64,000 nucleotides of DNA from JBCBWG01 sp038523925 (GCA_038523925.1 JBCBIY010000001.1:62001-126000), one strand, 5' to 3'; positions 52,974 through 62,472 are shown, counted from the first letter of the stretch. Translations and numbers: made by a program. The notes: generated from the letters alone by a model not told the origin.

Positions 52974-54281
52974 CTAGCTGGAGCACTTCTGGCCAGGCCA
53001 GTTCGGCTTGTCCGAGACGTACTTTTTCGCCGCTGCTTCGAGCATCGGGCGGACCTTGTCGGTCATCGGCTGGATCCAGTCCGAGACCTTCGTCCACTTC
53101 TCGCCGTCCCATTGACGCACGAACGCCGGGTGTCCGCCGGAGTGGTCCGCACAGCTCACCTTGACGGGGTTCGCCATGCCGCCGAATCCGAGCTCTTTGA
53201 GCCGGGCTTCATCCAGGTTCAACGCCTCCATGCCCTTGCGGACATCTTCGCCGGTGACCTGCTTCTTGCCCGAGATCTCCTGCGCATTGCGGATCGCCTC
53301 GACGACCAGCATCGCGTTGTAGACCGAGCGATTGTAGAGGACGTCGCCGACTTCATCTTCGCTCTTCACCTGGCTTTTGCCCTTGCGGACGACGTGCTTC
53401 AGGATGTCCTGAATGACCGGGTGATCTTGGCCGGAGCCAACGAAGCCAAGAGCCTTAAAGCCCTTCGCGCCGGCGCCTGCCGGGATCACGTCGCCTTCAG
53501 AGCCGGACCACCAGACGCCGATGAACTTGTCCATCGGGTAGCGGATCTTTGCAGCTTCCTTGACGGCCGTCGGGTTCATCGCGCCCCAGCCCCACATGAC
53601 CATGTAGTCCGGCCGGTTGCGGCGCACCTGCAGCCACTGAGATGCCTGGTTCTGCATTTCCTTGACGCCCACTGGGTAGAGCTGAAGCTCGAAGCCCATC
53701 GACTTTGAGAGCTGTTCCAGGATCGGGATCGGCTCGCGGCCGTAGCCGACGTCGAGATAGATGAAGCCGACCTTCTTGCCTTTGATGTCACCGCCTTCTT
53801 GGCTTTCGATGTATTTGACGATCATCGAGGCGGCGTCCCAGTAGGTCGCCGGTGCGTTGAACACCCAGGGGAACGTCTCGCCGACGGCAGCGGCTGAAAG
53901 GCCATAGCCCATCGAGAACACAGGGATCTTGTCGACGGCAGCCTTCGGAATGAGCTGCAGCGTGATGCCGGTCGAGTACGGGTTATAGATGAGTGCGCCA
54001 AGCGCCTTCGTCTTCTCGTAGCATTCAACGCCCTTTTGCGCGTTGTAGCCGGTCTCGCACTCTTCGATGCGGATTTTGACGCCGCCGATGCCGCCGTCGC
54101 GCTCGTTGATGAGCTTCAGATAGTCCGTGAAACCGTTGGCCTGCGGGATGCCGGAGCCGGCGAAGGCGCCTGTGCGATAGCTGAGTACCGGCACGACCAG
54201 TTCAGCTTGCGCCGACGTTGCGACACCTGTCGCGAACATGGCGCCGGCCGCGATGCCGAGCGAAGTCTTCATCAGTTTCAT
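52974..54281 (-). CDS. Liv-type ABC transporter substrate-binding protein (LivK type)
   Basis: 435-aa periplasmic binding protein of the Leu/Ile/Val (type I) fold, signal peptide ending near TSAQAE. Recognisable: LINERDGGIGGVKIRIEEC, PATYWDAASM, GREPIPILEQLSKSMG. ATG 54281 has GGAGGA 9 bp upstream; the longer frame up to 54398 is not conserved. Four cysteines occur in the mature part. Given the CoA ligase in the same operon, the ligand is probably a carboxylic acid, not an amino acid. Confidence 0.9.
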   Translation of the reverse strand: MKLMKTSLGIAAGAMFATGVATSAQAELVVPVLSYRTGAFAGSGIPQANGFTDYLKLINERDGGIGGVKIRIEECETGYNAQKGVECYEKTKALGALIYNPYSTGITLQLIPKAAVDKIPVFSMGYGLSAAAVGETFPWVFNAPATYWDAASMIVKYIESQEGGDIKGKKVGFIYLDVGYGREPIPILEQLSKSMGFELQLYPVGVKEMQNQASQWLQVRRNRPDYMVMWGWGAMNPTAVKEAAKIRYPMDKFIGVWWSGSEGDVIPAGAGAKGFKALGFVGSGQDHPVIQDILKHVVRKGKSQVKSEDEVGDVLYNRSVYNAMLVVEAIRNAQEISGKKQVTGEDVRKGMEALNLDEARLKELGFGGMANPVKVSCADHSGGHPAFVRQWDGEKWTKVSDWIQPMTDKVRPMLEAAAKKYVSDKPNWPGQKCSS

Positions 54282-54418
54282 GGGGTGTGTTCCTCCACGG
54301 TTATGTTCGTCGTTGCGAACGGTTTCAGGCGTTGGACCGCCCATCTGATCCTCAAACGTATCCGGAGTTTCGGACGCGCACGAGGCGCAAAAGGCCACTG
54401 CTTTGGTCGAGGCTTAAC

Positions 54419-55498
54419 TCAGTAAGGAAACGGCCAAAGTCGCAGTTTCTCGCGCGCCACCGCCCAGAGCCTCGCAAGCCCATGCGGTTCCACGATGAGA
54501 AAGAAGATGATTAAGGCGCCGACGATCATGAACCGGAAATGCTCGACCGTCGCCGCTGCGATCTCGATGCCGAACCAGCCGGGCACCGTGTTGATGAGGA
54601 TCGGCAGGACCACGATGAAGGTCGCGCCGAGGAACGATCCGATGATCGAGCCAAGCCCGCCGATGATGATCATAAAGAGGATCGGGAATGACGCGTTCAG
54701 GATGTTGAACACTTCGGGCTCGGCCGAGCCAAGCGACAGGAAAATCATCATCGCGCCGGCGACGCCGCAGAAATAGGACGAGATCGCAAACGCCATCAGC
54801 TTGGTGGGCAGCAGGCGTATGCCGATCAACTCCGCTGCGATGTCCATATCGCGGATGGCCATCAGCTTCCGGCCGAAGTTGCCGCGTGTGATGTTGATCG
54901 CAAGGACGGTGAGCACGCTCACGATCGAGAGCGTGACGAGGTATTGGAACACCGGATCGCCGTAGGGCTCAGTGAGCGGCATGCCGAACAACGAGCGGTT
55001 GATGGCGTCGATCGCCCCGGAGTCGTTGTAATTGTAAAGCCAGGCGATGCGCCCGAACGCCCACTCAAGGAAGAACTGAGCGGCGAGCGTCGCGACCGCG
55101 AGGTAGAACCCCTTGATCCTGAGCGAGGGCAGGCCGAACAGGACGCCGATTGCGGCTGAGAACAGCCCTGAGACGAAAATCCAGACGACGATGTTCACGT
55201 CCGGATAGATCGTCGTCAGTTTGTAGCAGGCGTAAGCGCCGACCCCCATGAAGCCGCCGGTGCCGAGCGAGATGAGCCCCGCGTAGCCGGTCAGGATGTT
55301 GAGCCCGAGTGCGGCGAGCGCAAAGATAAGCGTCGGGATCAGGATCGTATTGAGCCAGAACGCATCGGCGATGAATGGTACGACGAGGAACATGAAGGCG
55401 AGCAGCAGGCCGATCGCGACACGCTCTTGCGCGAGCGGCAGGATCGCCATGTCTGAGCGGTAGCTCGTCTTGTACTCGCCGACTTCGCGGTAAAGCAT
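54419..55498 (-). CDS. livM: Liv-type ABC transporter permease (LivM type)
   Basis: 359-aa inner-membrane permease. Family blocks: ALGLNILTGYAGLISLGTGGFMGVGAY-like sequence near the start (visible as LNILTGYAGLISLGTGGF), RDMDIAAELIGI in the cytoplasmic loop, and GGLGSIIGSFLGA. Eight to ten membrane helices. It overlaps the VOC gene by one base (TAATG). Confidence 0.92.
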   Translation of the reverse strand: MLYREVGEYKTSYRSDMAILPLAQERVAIGLLLAFMFLVVPFIADAFWLNTILIPTLIFALAALGLNILTGYAGLISLGTGGFMGVGAYACYKLTTIYPDVNIVVWIFVSGLFSAAIGVLFGLPSLRIKGFYLAVATLAAQFFLEWAFGRIAWLYNYNDSGAIDAINRSLFGMPLTEPYGDPVFQYLVTLSIVSVLTVLAINITRGNFGRKLMAIRDMDIAAELIGIRLLPTKLMAFAISSYFCGVAGAMMIFLSLGSAEPEVFNILNASFPILFMIIIGGLGSIIGSFLGATFIVVLPILINTVPGWFGIEIAAATVEHFRFMIVGALIIFFLIVEPHGLARLWAVAREKLRLWPFPY

Positions 55499-55893
55499 TA
55501 GGCGTTTTCCCAGGCGGTCGCGTTGGTTTCGAAGTCCGGCCGTTGCGGGCCGACGAGGCAGAAGCGGTGGCCGGTCGGCGCTTCCATGACAATCCAGCCC
55601 TTGATCGCGGCAATCCGTTTGGCGCCGAGCCCTTCAAGACGTGCGGCTTCGGCCTCTTTGTCGTCGGTCTCAATGTCGAGGTGGACGCGGCTGTCGTGAT
55701 CGACGGCCTGGAGGAGCACTTTCGGCTCGCCATCCGGCGCCTCGAGCAGCACGTATTCGGGGTGAGCAGGATCGGGCCGCGCACGATAGCCAAGGAGCGC
55801 GGACCAGAACGCCGTCGCAGCCGTCAGCTCGTTCGTCTTGCAGTCGATGACGAGGCAGCCGATCCGGCTCTTATGTGGTTTGCCGTCGCTCAT
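55498..55893 (-). CDS. VOC/glyoxalase-like protein inside the liv-type operon
   Basis: 131 aa, one or two beta-alpha-beta-beta-beta modules of the vicinal-oxygen-chelate superfamily: DCKTNELTAATAFWSALLGY at the start and HLDIETDDKEAEAARLEGLGAKR in the middle. Function unknown; may be a lyase, dioxygenase-like or binding protein. It sits between the two permease genes with 1-bp overlap and 3-bp gap, an unusual place. Confidence 0.85.
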   Translation of the reverse strand: MSDGKPHKSRIGCLVIDCKTNELTAATAFWSALLGYRARPDPAHPEYVLLEAPDGEPKVLLQAVDHDSRVHLDIETDDKEAEAARLEGLGAKRIAAIKGWIVMEAPTGHRFCLVGPQRPDFETNATAWENA

Positions 55894-55896
55894 CGC

Positions 55897-56880
55897 CTAG
55901 ATCCTCTCGATGATCTTTTCGCCGAACAGTCCCTGCGGGCGGAACCACAGGAAGATCAGCGCGATGAAGTAAGGCACCCAGCTCTCGATCGACCCGCCGA
56001 CGAGCGGGCCCCAGTAGAACTCGGCGAGTTTCTCGGAGATGCCGATGATGAGGCCGCCGATGATGGCGCCGGGGATCGAGGTGAACCCGCCGAGGATCAG
56101 CACTGGCAGAGCCTTGAGCGCGATAATCTCGAGCGCGAACGATACGTCCGAGCGTGCGCCCCACATGATACCGGTCACCAGGGCGACAATGCCGGCTGCG
56201 AACCAGACGATGACCCAGATCTGCTGCAGCGTGATGCCAACCGACATGGCCGCCTGGTGATCGTCGGCGACGGCCCGCAGCGCGCGGCCGATCTTCGAGA
56301 CGTTAAAGAAGATCGCGAGCGCGGCGACCATCAGGCCGGCGATGATCGCGGCTGCTACGTCAATGTGCTGGAAGATGACGACGCCGCCGAACATGTCGAA
56401 CGCCGTCGAGCCCGTCGGCAAGCCGAGTTCTGACGTGATCATCGTCTTGGGCTCGCCGCCGAAGATAGTCTCGCCAAGACCGATCAGGAACGAGTTGAGG
56501 CCGATTGTTGCCATAAAAAGGATAATGTCAGGCTGGTTGACCAGCGGGCGCAGGACGATCCGTTCCACCGATACCGCAAGTGCGAACATGATCGCGATAC
56601 AGGCGACGACGGAGACTGCGGCGGCGGCCGGCACGGGCAATTCGGTGTTGGCTCTGAGCAGCGCGTAGACGCCGACGAGCGAGAGCGCCGAGAACACTAC
56701 CATGATGCCCTGCGCGAAGTTGAACACGCCGGAGGCCTTGAAGATGAGCACGAAGCCGAGCGCAATCAGCGCGTAGAGGATCCCTGAGACGAACCCTTCC
56801 CAAATGACCTGGATCAGCAGGTCAGGCGCGCCGCCCATTTCAAGGAATGGGTTCACAAACACATTGAACAGGATGTCCAT
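55897..56880 (-). CDS. livH: Liv-type ABC transporter permease (LivH type)
   Basis: 327-aa permease. ILYALIALGFVLIFKASGVFNFAQG-type N-terminus (visible as LYALIALGFVLIFKASG), the cytoplasmic RALRAVADDHQAAMSVGI loop and the C-terminal LGGFTSIPGAIIGGLIIGI are diagnostic. It pairs with the LivM-type permease. 60 bp separate it from the LivG gene upstream. Confidence 0.93.
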   Translation of the reverse strand: MDILFNVFVNPFLEMGGAPDLLIQVIWEGFVSGILYALIALGFVLIFKASGVFNFAQGIMVVFSALSLVGVYALLRANTELPVPAAAAVSVVACIAIMFALAVSVERIVLRPLVNQPDIILFMATIGLNSFLIGLGETIFGGEPKTMITSELGLPTGSTAFDMFGGVVIFQHIDVAAAIIAGLMVAALAIFFNVSKIGRALRAVADDHQAAMSVGITLQQIWVIVWFAAGIVALVTGIMWGARSDVSFALEIIALKALPVLILGGFTSIPGAIIGGLIIGISEKLAEFYWGPLVGGSIESWVPYFIALIFLWFRPQGLFGEKIIERI

Positions 56881-56940
56881 CAGGCGGCGGCCTCGGCGAG
56901 CAGGGCGGTGGTGGCGGCGGCGCGGTGCGCTGAGCTCAGA

Positions 56941-57798
56941 TTAGTCATGACTGACACCGAGGTAGGCGTCGATGACGTCTTGATTGGCCTGGACTTCGGC
57001 GGGTGTGCCGTCCGCAATCATTTCGCCGTGGTCGAGCACGACCACGCGGTCTGACAGGTCCATGACAACGCCCATGTCGTGTTCGATAAGCGCGATGGTC
57101 GTGCTGAGCTGTTCGTTCACGTCGATGATAAAGCGGCTCATGTCCTCTTTCTCTTCGAGGTTCATGCCGGCCATCGGCTCGTCCAGCAGCAGCAACTCAG
57201 GTTCCATCGCAAGCGCGCGGCCAAGCTCAACGCGCTTTTGCAGGCCGTAGGGCAGCTTGCCGACGGGCGTACGCCGGATGTGGGCGATCTCGAGGAAGTC
57301 GATGATGTCTTCGACCTTGCGGCGGTGGTCCACCTCTTCCGACATCGCAGGGCCGAAGCGGAGCGCCTGCCAGAACACGCCGCGCTTCATGCGCAGGTTG
57401 CGCCCGGACATGATGTTGTCGAGCGTCGACATGCCCTTAAAGAGCGCCACGTTCTGGAAGGTCCGCGCGATGCCCTGTGTTGCCGCGATATGCGGTTTCA
57501 TCTGGCTGCGCGCCGCGCCCTTGTAAGTAATCGTGCCTTCCTGCGGGTGATAGAACCCGTTGATGACATTCAGCATCGACGTCTTGCCGGCGCCGTTCGG
57601 CCCGATGATCGCCCGGATCTCCCGCTCGCGAATGTCGAACGAGACGTTCTGGATCGCTTTGACGCCGCCAAACGAGAGCGAGACGTCTTTGACCGCGAGC
57701 ATGACGTCGCCAAACGTCCGATCGTCGGCCGGCGGTGCTGCGGCTTCTGTAACCGCGGTGGCCTCGTCGAGCGCCGCAACTGAACCATCCGCGCTCAT
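56941..57798 (-). CDS. livG: Liv-type ABC transporter ATP-binding protein (LivG type)
   Basis: 285 aa. Walker A GPNGAGKTS, signature LPYGLQKRVE (LivG form), Walker B LLLLDEPMAGM, and ALIEHDMGVVMDLSD. The first 28 residues are an Ala-rich, probably flexible extension. ATG overlaps the stop of the acyl-CoA synthetase gene (ATGA), so ligase and transporter are translationally coupled. Confidence 0.93.
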   Translation of the reverse strand: MSADGSVAALDEATAVTEAAAPPADDRTFGDVMLAVKDVSLSFGGVKAIQNVSFDIREREIRAIIGPNGAGKTSMLNVINGFYHPQEGTITYKGAARSQMKPHIAATQGIARTFQNVALFKGMSTLDNIMSGRNLRMKRGVFWQALRFGPAMSEEVDHRRKVEDIIDFLEIAHIRRTPVGKLPYGLQKRVELGRALAMEPELLLLDEPMAGMNLEEKEDMSRFIIDVNEQLSTTIALIEHDMGVVMDLSDRVVVLDHGEMIADGTPAEVQANQDVIDAYLGVSHD

Positions 57799-59777
57799 TC
57801 GGCAGCCTCCTTTACCGGCCGTGCAGCCGAGCCGTCGGTATCCATGTCGACGATCCGCACGTCGCCCTCAATTGCACCCTTGCGGCCGTCCTCAAACGTC
57901 ACTTCGGTTTTGATCTTGCAGCGGTCGGCACCGGAATAGAGCGCGTCGATCAGCGGGGCGTAGCGTTCGGCGACAAAGCCGCGGCGGACCTTTTGCGTGC
58001 GCGTGATCTCGCCGTCGTCGGCGTCGAGTTCCTTGTGCAGGATGAGGAAGCGCTTGATCTGCGCGCCGGCAACGTTCGGTTCTTTTGCGAGCGCGGCGTT
58101 GGTCTCGCGCACATTGTCGGCGAGCATCCGGTAGACCTCGGGGTGGCCCGCCAATTCCTGATAGCTCGCATAGACGATGTTGTTGCGCTCAGCCCAGTTG
58201 CCGACCGCCGTCAGGTCGATGTTGAGCATCGCGGTGACGTAGTCGCGTCCATCGCCGATGGTCACCGCTTCTTTGATGTTGGGGAAGAACTTGAGCTTGT
58301 TCTCGATGTACTTTGGCGGGAACAGGCTGCCGTCGCGGAGTTTGCCGACATCCTTCGCGCGATCGATGATCTTGAGGTGACCGCGGTCGTCGAAGAAGCC
58401 TGCGTCGCCGGTGCGCACAAACCCATCGTCGGTAAGCGTCTCCGCCGTCTTTTCGTTGTCTTTGAAGTAGCCCGTGAACATGCCGGGTGACTTGAAGAGC
58501 ACCTCGCCGTTGTCAGCGAGGCGCACCTCAACGTTTGGCGCCGGCGGGCCAACGGTGTCTGCGTAGATCTCGCCATCCGGCTGACAGGTGACGTACAGGA
58601 ACGCTTCCGTCTGCCCGTAAAGCTGCTTCAGATTGAGCCCGAGCGAGCGATAGAACGCGAAGAGTTCAGGGCCGATGGCCTCGCCCGCCGTATAGGCGAC
58701 GCGAACTTTCGAAAGGCCAAGCCGGTTTTTCAGCGGGCCATACACCAGCCGCTCGCCAAGCCCATAATAGAGCCGCGCGCCGAGGCCGACGTTCTCACCG
58801 TTGAGGATTTTCTCGCCGTGGCGCTTTGCAACATCGAGGAAGTGGCGGAACAGCCACCGCTTAGTGGGCCCCGCATCTTCCATGCGGATCATAAGGTCGG
58901 TCAGAAGTTGCTCGAAGACCCGCGGCGGCGCGAAATAGAATGTTGGGCCGATCTCGCGCATGTCATGCTGCGCGGTTTCCATGTCTTCGGGGCAGGCGAG
59001 CGTGAACCCTGAGACGAGGGCCTGCGCGTAGTTCAGATAGTGATCGCCGACCCACGCGAGCGGCAGGTAGGCGAGCGCTTCATCGCGCTCCGTCAGGCTG
59101 TCGAACTTGACCGTGTCTGTCGCGGCATTGATGCAGCCCTCGGCCGACAGCAGCACGCCCTTCGATTGTCCCGTCGTGCCGGAGGTGTAAAGCGTGACGC
59201 TTGTGTCGCGGCCGGTGCCCTTGGCAACTTCGCCGCGCCACCAGGCATCCCCGTCCGCGCGCTTGCGGCCAAGGGCCTGGACGTCCTCGAAGCTGAACAG
59301 CCGGCTGTGATCGTACTTTTTCAGGCCCCGCGGCTGGTCATATGCAATCCCGCGCAGGATCGGCACGCGCTCGCCGATGGAGAGAAGTTTGTCGACCTGT
59401 TCCTGGTCTTCGACAACGGCGAACGACACTTCGGAGTGGTTGAGGACGTAGGCCATCTCGTCGGCGACCGCGTCCTGGTAGACCGGCACCGGCACGGCGC
59501 CGAGGCTTTGGGCTGCTGCAAACGTCCAGTAAAGGCGCGGGCGGTTTGAGCCGACGATCGCAATGCTGTCGCCACGGCTCACGCCAAGTTCGGCGAGGCC
59601 AAGCGCGAAGTCGCGGACTTCGTTGGCAACCTCCGCCCAGGTCCACGTCTGCCAGATGCCGTAATCTTTGTGCCGGTAGGCAGGGCGGCGGCCGAACTTT
59701 TCCGCATTCCGCAGGAGCAGTTTCGGCATCGTGTCCAAGCGCGCGTCGGCCGCGCGAGACGAGTTGGCCTCGGACAA
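57795..59777 (-). CDS. AMP-dependent acyl-CoA synthetase, first gene of the liv-type operon
   Basis: 660-aa ANL ligase of the long-chain type (AMP-binding, FadD15-like): YTSGTTGQSKGVLLS, YGQTEAFLYVTCQPDG, RTGDAGFFDDRGHLKIIDRAKD and KYIENKLKFFPNIKEAV. Start TTG 59777 is preferred because GGAGGA lies 9 bp upstream; a TTG at 59810 has no such site. It probably activates the acid brought in by the transporter; translationally coupled with livG. Confidence 0.9.
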   Translation of the reverse strand: MSEANSSRAADARLDTMPKLLLRNAEKFGRRPAYRHKDYGIWQTWTWAEVANEVRDFALGLAELGVSRGDSIAIVGSNRPRLYWTFAAAQSLGAVPVPVYQDAVADEMAYVLNHSEVSFAVVEDQEQVDKLLSIGERVPILRGIAYDQPRGLKKYDHSRLFSFEDVQALGRKRADGDAWWRGEVAKGTGRDTSVTLYTSGTTGQSKGVLLSAEGCINAATDTVKFDSLTERDEALAYLPLAWVGDHYLNYAQALVSGFTLACPEDMETAQHDMREIGPTFYFAPPRVFEQLLTDLMIRMEDAGPTKRWLFRHFLDVAKRHGEKILNGENVGLGARLYYGLGERLVYGPLKNRLGLSKVRVAYTAGEAIGPELFAFYRSLGLNLKQLYGQTEAFLYVTCQPDGEIYADTVGPPAPNVEVRLADNGEVLFKSPGMFTGYFKDNEKTAETLTDDGFVRTGDAGFFDDRGHLKIIDRAKDVGKLRDGSLFPPKYIENKLKFFPNIKEAVTIGDGRDYVTAMLNIDLTAVGNWAERNNIVYASYQELAGHPEVYRMLADNVRETNAALAKEPNVAGAQIKRFLILHKELDADDGEITRTQKVRRGFVAERYAPLIDALYSGADRCKIKTEVTFEDGRKGAIEGDVRIVDMDTDGSAARPVKEAAE

Positions 59778-59939
59778 GGTCGATCTTCCTCCCGGGCGGC
59801 TGTTCAGCAACCGCGTTGAACTTTGATTTCTTTCCTTGTAACCGGGCGCTTAGGCGCAGCGCAACCTCGGGCGGCAACGGATCGTCGCGGCAGCCCGCGC
59901 ACACTTTTGTCACCTCGAGCAATCACGAAGGAACCGGCG

Positions 59940-61439
59940 ATGGCGACGGAACTTTACCACTACATCGGCGGCAAGCGGGTTTCCGGAACAAGCGGTCAGT
60001 CAGCGGACGTCTATTGGCCAATGACCGGTGAGGTCGCAGCGAAAGTGCCGCTCGCCTCGCTAGAAGACATGCGGGCCGCCGTCGAGAATGCGAAAGCGGC
60101 ACAGCCGGCTTGGGCTGCAACGAACCCGCAACGGCGCGCCCGCGTCATGATGAAGTTTCTGCAATTGGTCGCGCGCGACAATGAGAAGCTCGCCGAAGCG
60201 CTCGCGCGCGAACATGGCAAGACGATCCCCGACGCAAAGGGTGACATTCAGCGCGGCGTTGAGGTTTGCGAGTTTGCGATCGGCATCCCGCATCTCTTGA
60301 AGGGCGAATTCACCGAAGGTGCCGGACCGGGCATCGACATTTACTCGATGCGCCAGCCGCTCGGTGTCGTCGCTGGGATTACGCCGTTCAACTTCCCAGC
60401 GATGATCCCGATGTGGAAGTTTGCCCCGGCGATCGCGTGCGGGAACGCGTTTATCCTAAAACCGTCGGAGCGCGATCCGTCCGTGCCGCTGATGCTGGCG
60501 GAGCTGATGACGGAAGCGGGCTTGCCGGACGGGATCTTGAACGTTGTCAACGGCGACAAGGGTGCGGTCGACGCGATCCTTGATGATCCAGATATTCAGG
60601 CCGTCGGCTTCGTTGGCTCGACGCCGATTGCCGAGTACGTCTACACGCGCGGGTGTGCAGCCGGGAAACGCGTGCAGTGCTTCGGCGGCGCAAAGAACCA
60701 CATGATCGTGATGCCGGATGCCGACATGGACCAGGCCGTCGATGCGTTGATCGGCGCGGGCTACGGCTCAGCCGGCGAGCGCTGCATGGCGGTCTCGGTC
60801 GCAGTCCCGGTCGGTGAGACGACCGCGGATCGGCTTGTCGAAAAGCTGATCCCGCGTGTCGAAGGGCTGAAGATCGGCCCCTCCACCGACCCGTCTGCTG
60901 ACTTCGGACCGGTGGTGACGGCGGCTCATCTCAGCAAGGTCAAAGACTACGTGGCGCTTGGGCTCGAGGAAGGCGCGTCGCTCAAAGTCGACGGCCGCGA
61001 CTTCAAGCTGCAGGGCTACGAAGACGGCTTCTACATGGGCGGCTGCCTGTTCGACGACGTGACGCCGGACATGCGGATCTACAAGGAAGAGATCTTTGGG
61101 CCGGTCCTCTCGGTCGTGCGCGCGAAAACTTACGAAGACGGGCTTCAGCTTGCCAACGACCACGAGTACGGCAACGGCGTCGCGATCTTCACCCGCGACG
61201 GCGACGCAGCCCGCGATTTCGCGTCGCGCGTGCAGGTCGGCATGGTCGGCGTCAACGTGCCAATCCCGGTACCGCTCGCCTACTACACGTTCGGAGGCTG
61301 GAAGCGTTCGGCGTTTGGTGACCTCAACCAGCACGGCCCCGACAGCGTGCGCTTTTACACCAAGACCAAGACGGTCACGTCGCGCTGGCCGAGCGGCATC
61401 AAAGACGGCGCCGACTTCTCGATCCCAACGATGGGTTAG
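59940..61439 (+). CDS. mmsA: CoA-acylating methylmalonate-semialdehyde dehydrogenase
   Basis: 499 aa, ALDH superfamily. MmsA features: GVVAGITPFNFPAMIPMWKF, FVGSTPIAEYVYTRG, the catalytic Cys in GSAGERCMAVS, and NANVPIPVP-like VGVNVPIPVPLAYYTFGG. It converts methylmalonate semialdehyde (valine/thymine breakdown) to propionyl-CoA or malonate semialdehyde to acetyl-CoA. ATG 59940 starts the conserved region. It is divergent from the liv-type operon. Confidence 0.94.
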   Translation: MATELYHYIGGKRVSGTSGQSADVYWPMTGEVAAKVPLASLEDMRAAVENAKAAQPAWAATNPQRRARVMMKFLQLVARDNEKLAEALAREHGKTIPDAKGDIQRGVEVCEFAIGIPHLLKGEFTEGAGPGIDIYSMRQPLGVVAGITPFNFPAMIPMWKFAPAIACGNAFILKPSERDPSVPLMLAELMTEAGLPDGILNVVNGDKGAVDAILDDPDIQAVGFVGSTPIAEYVYTRGCAAGKRVQCFGGAKNHMIVMPDADMDQAVDALIGAGYGSAGERCMAVSVAVPVGETTADRLVEKLIPRVEGLKIGPSTDPSADFGPVVTAAHLSKVKDYVALGLEEGASLKVDGRDFKLQGYEDGFYMGGCLFDDVTPDMRIYKEEIFGPVLSVVRAKTYEDGLQLANDHEYGNGVAIFTRDGDAARDFASRVQVGMVGVNVPIPVPLAYYTFGGWKRSAFGDLNQHGPDSVRFYTKTKTVTSRWPSGIKDGADFSIPTMG

Positions 61440-61485
61440 AAGGCTTCAGGCTGCCGGTTCGGCCCTCAAGTCCGTGATCGCCGAG

Positions 61486-61523
61486 AGCCGAGCCTGAGCC
61501 CGCCGCCGTCAGCGGGTTCGGCT
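61486..61523. terminator. Possible bidirectional terminator between mmsA and PilZ-like gene
   Basis: AGCCG...CCCGC pairs with GCGGG...CGGCT around an 8-nt loop in the 83-bp gap between convergent genes. The internal bulges make it imperfect. It reaches the stop codon of the PilZ-like gene. Confidence 0.45.
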
Positions 61524-62338
61524 TAGGCCGGCTGCTGGACGAGGCGATGGTTGGCGTCGAGCTGCGTGAACAGTTGCAGCCCACCGCTGTCCTTTTGCGC
61601 CCAGACGAGATTGCCGGTCATGATCTCTCCGCTCGGCAGGGTGAGCGAGACGAGCGTGCCGGCCGGCGGCAGATGCGCGTCGGCCGCCGCAATTCTCAAA
61701 CCCGTCCGCGAGGCATCGCGCAGTTCACCCGTTGCGGCCGCGCCGTGCCACCGGATCGCGACCGGATCAGACTGAGCAACACGATCGCCACCATCGCGGC
61801 GGTCTAGGGCAACACGGCAGATGTGCCGCGTGACGGATCGGTGCGGCGCTTTGCCAGCGCTCGCTTCTTTGAGCTCGCGCATCGCATTTGCGCTGGCCGG
61901 ATCAAGTCCAGTCATGTCGTCGGGTCCCTTTGGCCAGTGTGCGACCGTGAGCAGGCGCGCCAGTTCCTCGGTGACGCGACGCCACGCGAAGGCAAGTGCG
62001 GTTTCGTTGAGCGCCGACCGGCGGCCGGGTTCGCTGCGCTCGTCGATGAATGCGGTTGTGGTCTCGACTGCGAACCTGAGGCGAAGGCCACAGACTTCAG
62101 AGCGACGCCGCGCTTCGATGGACCGCGAGGCGAGCGCTGCGAAGGCAGCGCCTGAACGATCGATCGACGTGGTGCGAAGCCCGGCAAGGCCGGCGGCCTC
62201 GTCAATCAGCCCGCAGCGCAGAGCGTTGGCGAGGCTTGCTGCACGGACCACCTCGTCGACGGCCGTGATCAGATGGTGCGGCAGCGCTTCCGGCTTAGGG
62301 CCGGCCCGCGCGTCCACTTGTTCTGCAGCTCCGGCCAC
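61523..62338 (-). CDS. PilZ-like domain protein
   Basis: 271 aa, soluble. The C-terminal 70 residues resemble PilZ (c-di-GMP binding): GELRDASRTGLRIAA contains the DxSxxG motif, and GTLVSLTLPSGEIMTGNLVW follows as the beta barrel. The RxxxR motif is doubtful (RHICR, about 45 residues before). The N-terminal 190 residues are helical with no family recognised. GTG start, with GGAG 8 bp upstream. It stands alone behind an AT-rich leader. Confidence 0.6.
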   Translation of the reverse strand: MAGAAEQVDARAGPKPEALPHHLITAVDEVVRAASLANALRCGLIDEAAGLAGLRTTSIDRSGAAFAALASRSIEARRRSEVCGLRLRFAVETTTAFIDERSEPGRRSALNETALAFAWRRVTEELARLLTVAHWPKGPDDMTGLDPASANAMRELKEASAGKAPHRSVTRHICRVALDRRDGGDRVAQSDPVAIRWHGAAATGELRDASRTGLRIAAADAHLPPAGTLVSLTLPSGEIMTGNLVWAQKDSGGLQLFTQLDANHRLVQQPA

Positions 62339-62340
62339 CG

Positions 62341-62472
62341 TGTAGTCTCCGCGACAGATTACCTGCGCAGACCGTGGCAGGCGAAACCAGCAAAAACAAT
62401 CAAATGCAATTCATTAAGATAATCACGCGTTCCAAATCTAATAAAATGCGAATGATTTCAGAAACGCGCGGT
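62341..62472 (-). promoter_or_regulatory. AT-rich leader region of the PilZ-like gene
   Basis: About 130 bp between the MATE stop and the PilZ-like start (both minus strand). Positions about 62385-62465 are strikingly AT-rich for this DNA, with many T-runs and ATT/TAA steps. It probably holds the PilZ-like gene promoter or a nucleoid-protein site, but no exact boxes can be assigned. Confidence 0.4.
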
